DNA from: Nemertoderma westbladi
Taxonomy: Eukaryota; Xenacoelomorpha; Nemertodermatida; Nemertodermatidae
Assembly: GCA_032718475.1 (NCBI GenBank)
Contig: JAUCBJ010001769.1
Location: forward strand, 1 to 20,478
DNA length: 20,478 nucleotides
Direction: 5' to 3'
Shown one piece after another: positions 16,253 to 20,478 of the stretch (positions within the stretch are counted from its first letter, which is position 1; each line of letters begins with the position of its first letter). A program made the translations under genes and the position numbers. Under the pieces are notes generated by a model that did not search any database, had not been told where the DNA came from, and worked only from the letters and a program-made list of their open reading frames with translations.

Positions 16253-17155
16253 CTAGGGTACATTGAAAAATCTCAGAATACGATCATGCTTCATCTTGAA
16301 TGAAGAGGACATATTGTAGCACCAGCGGGTAAATTCAGCCTTGTAGTTCTCGATAGTAGATAGCGTTCCCGGTTGAAGTCGTTGGCACATGGAAGATTTG
16401 CTGTACTCATATGTCATAAGGGTTGTGAGTAGAGGCATTGGGAATGCTCTTCTTGATGAATCGTAAGTGGAGAAGACACCAACATACGAATGATTGCTTC
16501 TTGGCACTTGGCCAACACTCACGTGTGAGGGTTTGCAGGATAAGATTAGGGCAATTCTTACAGCGCAGCAATATACATAGGCACTCGTGTTATGCCTCCA
16601 TTGTTAATGGTCTACAACCAATGAGGCAATAGATAATTTGGTTGCTGACGTATGGAGGACTCCCCGGAGAGCCTTGCGGTAATACGAATCCAGTTGTTCT
16701 AGAACTGGAGTTGATAGCGCGCCCACTTGGAATTTAACAGTATATAATATTGTAGGAACTGCGACAGTGCGCCAGAGGTACCCAACAGTATCACAGTGCA
16801 ATTTGCGACATGTCCAGCCGTTCCTGTGGAAAGCGTCAGATATGCGTGCGATTGTTTGTATACAACTTTGTAGCCGACTAGCATTGTTTGCGATTGCAAC
16901 AATAGGGAATCCTAAGAATATAGTAGAGGAGCTCGATGGTACTAAGACGCCATTTATATTTTAAAAAGTTGGAACACAACGAGTCGAGATGCCAAGACCA
17001 AGATGAAAAGACCACTTTGTTTTACTCTCTTTAAACTGTAGGTTAATGCTGCTGAGTTCATTAGATACAGTGTCAATTATGTTTTCAATTTCTTTCGGAG
17101 TTCTTCCTACAATTAATATATCGTCGGCGTAGGAGATGATCCCAAGCCAAAACAA
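16253..17155 (-). pseudogene. decayed non-LTR reverse transcriptase, minus strand
   Basis: Reading leftward from 17155, the frame gives FWLGIISYADDILIVGRTPK with the Y-A-D-D catalytic box at about 17120-17131, followed by a helix rich in E, N and I. After stops and shifts the protein resumes at 16801-16604 with WRTVAVPTILYTVKF and LEQLDSYYRKALRGV, which resemble the post-RT A-V/I-P-x-L-L-Y segment of LINEs. A third open piece at 16522-16253 (containing STIENYKAEFTRWCYNMSSS) may be its C-terminal end but is not recognised. The relic is older and more broken than the plus-strand RT and belongs to a different lineage, since their sequences around the A-D-D box differ strongly. Confidence 0.65.
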
Positions 17156-18144
17156 TGATATGTTAAACTACTATTCCACTTCAACGCCGAATCTAGAAAA
17201 AAACAATTATGCTTAAGGACAATATAATTACAGAGTTTCCTAATTTTGCAACAATGAGAAAACGCAATTCGGATGCGTTTCCAAAATTTCATAAATTTAC
17301 TGTACAATTAGTTTCGACGATGTAATTCTCATAGTTGTCATGGTAACCGGGTTTCAAAAAGCGCCCCATCGGATTCTCCGATAGTGATTTGGGTGGGGTA
17401 GGTCAAGGTTAGAATTCCGTAGGATTATAGGAAATGGGTGATTTATGTATGACTTTCTGTTGCCATGGTGAAATGGTCTATTTAACCAAGTTCCAACATC
17501 CCGATTTTGGATATGTTGATAAGCATAAAATTTGGGTCTAGAAATTATTAAATTAAATTATGTTGCAATTTGTCCGAGGTTGAGCTCTATTTTGACTGGA
17601 CTATAAAGACTCCACTCCGTCTTAGTGATCGACTGTAGGCGACGGTTGTACGCAATAACCATAAGTTTGTTAACTCATGTGGGCCCTTCATAAACTTCAT
17701 ACCCGCATCATAACATAGGCCCCAGGTACCCATCACACCCTCCCCCCCCCCCGAATCCACCCCCTGCATTGATCAATTTAAAAAATTCAAAAAATTTAAA
17801 TAATTCATTATATTTCATAGAAAATTCAAAAGTTTCTTGGGTCATTTTCTGTATCATTAATTTTTTAAACCCTAGTCATAATAGATCACATTCTTAAGCA
17901 AATTTAATGATTTTAATTTTTTAAAAATGCTGCTGCCGCCTACATACTGTAGCACCTGCGCTCTATTTTACTTCGCTGAAATTTCTCGTTTTCTAACATT
18001 AAAAATGGAAAACTTGTCTGGTTTTATTTTCCTCTTTATACTCTACTGTATCACATCCATAACTATCAAACTCCACGAGACCTCTTTTTAAACTATTTGG
18101 TAGGTAATCCATAAAATACAGAAAAAAGCAACTCTTTATCTCAT
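17156..18144. other. AT-rich spacer, no gene seen
   Basis: Nothing convincing is coded. There is a C-run at about 17741-17753 and AT-rich sequence from 17760 to 17930. Two X-box-like words lie at 17334-17347 and 17459-17472. Confidence 0.6.
17334..17472. promoter_or_regulatory. two X-box-like (RFX) motifs, speculative
   Basis: GTTGTCATGGTAAC (17334-17347) differs at one position from the RFX consensus arrangement GTTGCC-AT-GGNAAC. GTTGCCATGGTGAA (17459-17472) has a perfect left half and a poor right half. RFX sites drive many ciliary genes, but there is no promoter evidence or downstream gene in view, so this may be chance. Confidence 0.2.
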
Positions 18145-20478
18145 TTAAACTTGTGTGGATCCTTTTTCCCCTTTATTTTAACTTTTGTGGTTCCTTTTTC
18201 TCCTTTATTTTAACTTTTGTGGTTCCTTTTTCTCCTTTATTTTAACTTGTGTTGTTCTTTTTTCCCCTTTATTTTAACTTTTGTGGTTCCTTTTTCCCCT
18301 TTATTTTAACTTTTGTGGTTCCTTTTTCCCCTTTATTTTAACTTGTGTGGTTCTTTTTTCCCCTTTATTTTAACTTTTGTGGTTCCCTTTTCCCCTTTAT
18401 TTTAACTTTTGTGGTTCCTTTTTCCCCTTTATTTTAACTTGTGTGGTTCTTTTTTCCCCTTTATTTTAACTTTTGTGGTTCCTTTTTCTCCTTTATTTTA
18501 ACTTGTGTTGTTCTTTTTTCCCCTTTATTTTACTTTTGTGGTTCCTTTTTTCCCTTTATTTTAACTTTTGTGGTTCCTTTTTCCCTTTATTTTAACTTGT
18601 GTGGTTCTTTTTTCCCCTTTATTTTAACTTTTGTGGTTCCTTTTTCTCCTTTATTTTAACTTGTGTTGTTCTTTTTTCCCCTTTATTTTACTTTTGTGGT
18701 TCCTTTTTTCCCTTTATTTTAACTTTTGTGGTTCCTTTTTCTCCTTTATTTTAACTTGTGTTGTTCTTTTTTCCCCTTTATTTTACTTTTGTGGTTCCTT
18801 TTTTCCCTTTATTATAACTTTTGTGGTTCCTTTTTCCCTTTATTTTAACTTTTGTGGTTCCTTTTTCCCCTATATTTTAACTTGTGTTGTTCTTTTTTCC
18901 CCTTTATTTTAACTTTTGTGGTTCCTTTTTCCCTTTATTTTAACTTTTGTGGTTCCTTTTTCCCCTTTATTTTAACTTGTGTGGTTCTTTTTTCCCCTTT
19001 ATTTTAACTTTTGTGGTTCCTTTTTCTCCTTTATTTTAACTTGTGTTGTTCTTTTTTCCCCTTTATTTTACTTTTGTGGTTCCTTTTTCCCTTTATTTTA
19101 ACTTTTGTGGTTCCTTTTTCCCTTTATTTTAACTTTTGTGGTTCCTTTTTCCCCTTATTTTAACTTGTGTTGTTCTTTTTTCCCCTTTATTTTAACTTTT
19201 GTGGTTCCTTTTTCCCCTTTATTTTAACTTTTGTGGTTCCTTTTTCCCCTTTATTTTAACTTGTGTGGTTCTTTTTTCCCCTTTATTTTAACTTTTGTGG
19301 TTCCTTTTTCCCCTTTATTTTAACTTGTGTGGTTCCTTTTTCCCCTTTATTTTAACTTTTGTGGTTCCTTTTTCCCCTTTATTTTAACTTGTGTGGTTCC
19401 TTTTTCCCTTTATTTTAACTTTTGTGGTTCCTTTTCCCCCTTTATTTTAACTTGTGTGGTTCTTTTTTCCCCTTTATTTTAACTTTTGTGGTTCCTTTTC
19501 CCCTTTATTTTAACTTGTGTGGTTACTTTTTCCCCTTTATTTTAACTTTTGTGGTTCCTTTTTCCCTTTTATTTTAACTTGTGTGGTTTCTTTTTCCCCA
19601 TTCTTTTAACTTTTGTGGTTCCTTTTTCCCCTTTATTTTAACTTTTGTGGTTCCCCTTTCCCCTTTATTTTAACTTTTGTGGTTCCTTTTCCCCTTTATT
19701 TTAACTTTTAGGAGGTTCCTTTTCCCCCTTTATTTTAACTTTTGTGGTTCCTTTTTCTCCTTTATTTTAACTTTTGTGGTTCCTTTTTCCCCTTTATTTT
19801 AACTTTTGTGGTTCCTTTTTCCCCTTTCTTTTAACTTTTGTGGTTCCTTTTTCACCTTTATTTTAACTTTTGTGGTTCCTTTTTCCCCTTTATTTTAACT
19901 TGTGTGGTTCCTTTTTCCCCTTTCTTTTAAATTTTGTGGTTCCTTTTTCAACTTTATTTTAACTTTTGTGGTTCCTTTTTCCCCTTTATTTTAACTTGTG
20001 TGGTTCCTTTTTCCCCTTTATTTTAACTTTTGTGGTTCCTTTTTCCCCTTTATTTTAACTTGTGTGGTTCCTTTTTCCCCTTTATTTTAACTTTTGTGGT
20101 TCCTTTTTCCCCTTTATTTTAACTTGTGTGGTTCCTTTTTCCCTTTATTTTAACTTTTGTGGTTCCTTTTCCCCCTTTATTTTAACTTGTGTGGTTCTTT
20201 TTTCCCCTTTATTTTAACTTTTGTGGTTCCTTTTCCCCTTTATTTTAACTTGTGTGGTTACTTTTTCCCCTTTATTTTAACTTTTGTGGTTCCTTTTTCC
20301 CTTTTATTTTAACTTGTGTGGTTTCTTTTTCCCCATTCTTTTAACTTTTGTGGTTCCTTTTTCCCCTTTATTTTAACTTTTGTGGTTCCCCTTTCCCCTT
20401 TATTTTAACTTTTGTGGTTCCTTTTCCCCTTTATTTTAACTTTTAGGAGGTTCCTTTTCCCCCTTTATTTTAACTTTT
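18145..20478 (+). repeat. pyrimidine-rich minisatellite of about 32 bp, about 73 units, runs off right edge
   Basis: The unit reads ACTTTTGTGGTTCC, then TTTTTCCCCTTTATTTTA, with length variants of about 30-33 bp. A second unit type reads ACTTGTGTGGTTCTTTTTTC, and the two often alternate, giving a partial dimeric order. A third variant has TGTTGTTC (for example 18503, 18661, 18756, 18882, 19041 and 19165), spaced by multiples of about 32. The dinucleotide AG is almost absent from the plus strand, the clear exception being TTTTAGGAGG at 19709-19715 and 20444-20450. Open frames at 18441-18912 just read Phe/Leu/Cys-rich repeat and are not taken as genes. Confidence 0.95.
19270..20478 (+). repeat. 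735-bp higher-order repeat inside the right-hand array
   Basis: Rare variants recur exactly 735 bp apart: GGTTACTTTT at 19521 and 20256, and TTAGGAGG at 19708 and 20443. The sequence around them from about 19270 to 19743 is repeated at about 20005-20478 with at most one or two differences seen. The second copy is cut by the window edge. Confidence 0.85.

Noticed and set aside
18441-18912. Phe/Leu/Cys-rich frames resembling membrane protein segments
   Set aside because: They are translations of the pyrimidine-rich minisatellite; T-rich DNA always reads hydrophobic.
1-20478. tRNA, rRNA or other structured RNA genes
   Set aside because: I scanned by eye for tRNA-like box A/B words and conserved rRNA stretches and saw nothing convincing; a covariance-model search would be needed to exclude them.

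Overview
The window looks like non-coding-rich nuclear DNA of an invertebrate animal. It is AT-rich outside its repeats and has phase-consistent spliceosomal exons with GT-AG borders. It also has long CA and AT microsatellites, decayed non-LTR retrotransposons of the jockey/RTE-like sort common in aquatic invertebrates, and a probable hAT transposon end. Nothing suggests a bacterium, plasmid or virus: there are no operons, no Shine-Dalgarno-led genes and no long intact ORFs. I cannot name the species.

More than half of the window (about 10.8 of 20.5 kb) is three unrelated minisatellite arrays whose unit lengths are strikingly similar. A G-rich 33-bp array lies at about 1700-3765 (about 62 units). 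A 35-bp array lies at 5981-12351 (182 units with one 1-bp insertion). A pyrimidine-rich array of about 32 bp runs from about 18145 past the right edge (about 73 units seen). All three carry higher-order structure from internal duplication.

Layout: 1-1700 holds CA/C microsatellite, AT-rich DNA and one copy of an 84-bp repeat with a perfect 16-bp palindrome. The 33-bp array follows. Next (3765-5980) come weak exon-like fragments, a duplicated 71-bp block, a second copy of the 84-bp repeat and a CA/TA microsatellite. The 35-bp array ends 45 bp before the first convincing coding exon.

That exon (12397-12511) and two more (12924-13108; 15351 to about 15530) join in perfect phase (phase 1, then phase 0) to encode about 160 residues of charged coiled coil. 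I do not recognise the protein. Its second intron carries a 5'-truncated non-LTR reverse transcriptase fragment, which is itself interrupted by a 951-bp insertion holding another retroelement tail. The third exon runs without a visible donor into a hAT-like terminus. A minus-strand reverse transcriptase relic (16250-17155) and featureless AT-rich DNA lead to the last array.

The strongest lead is the 35-bp array. Every unit reads like the 3' end of an intron: a perfect TACTAAC branch-point motif, a second TACTGAC, a pyrimidine run and a TTCAG. About 182 acceptor-like modules therefore sit in tandem just upstream of a real splice acceptor.
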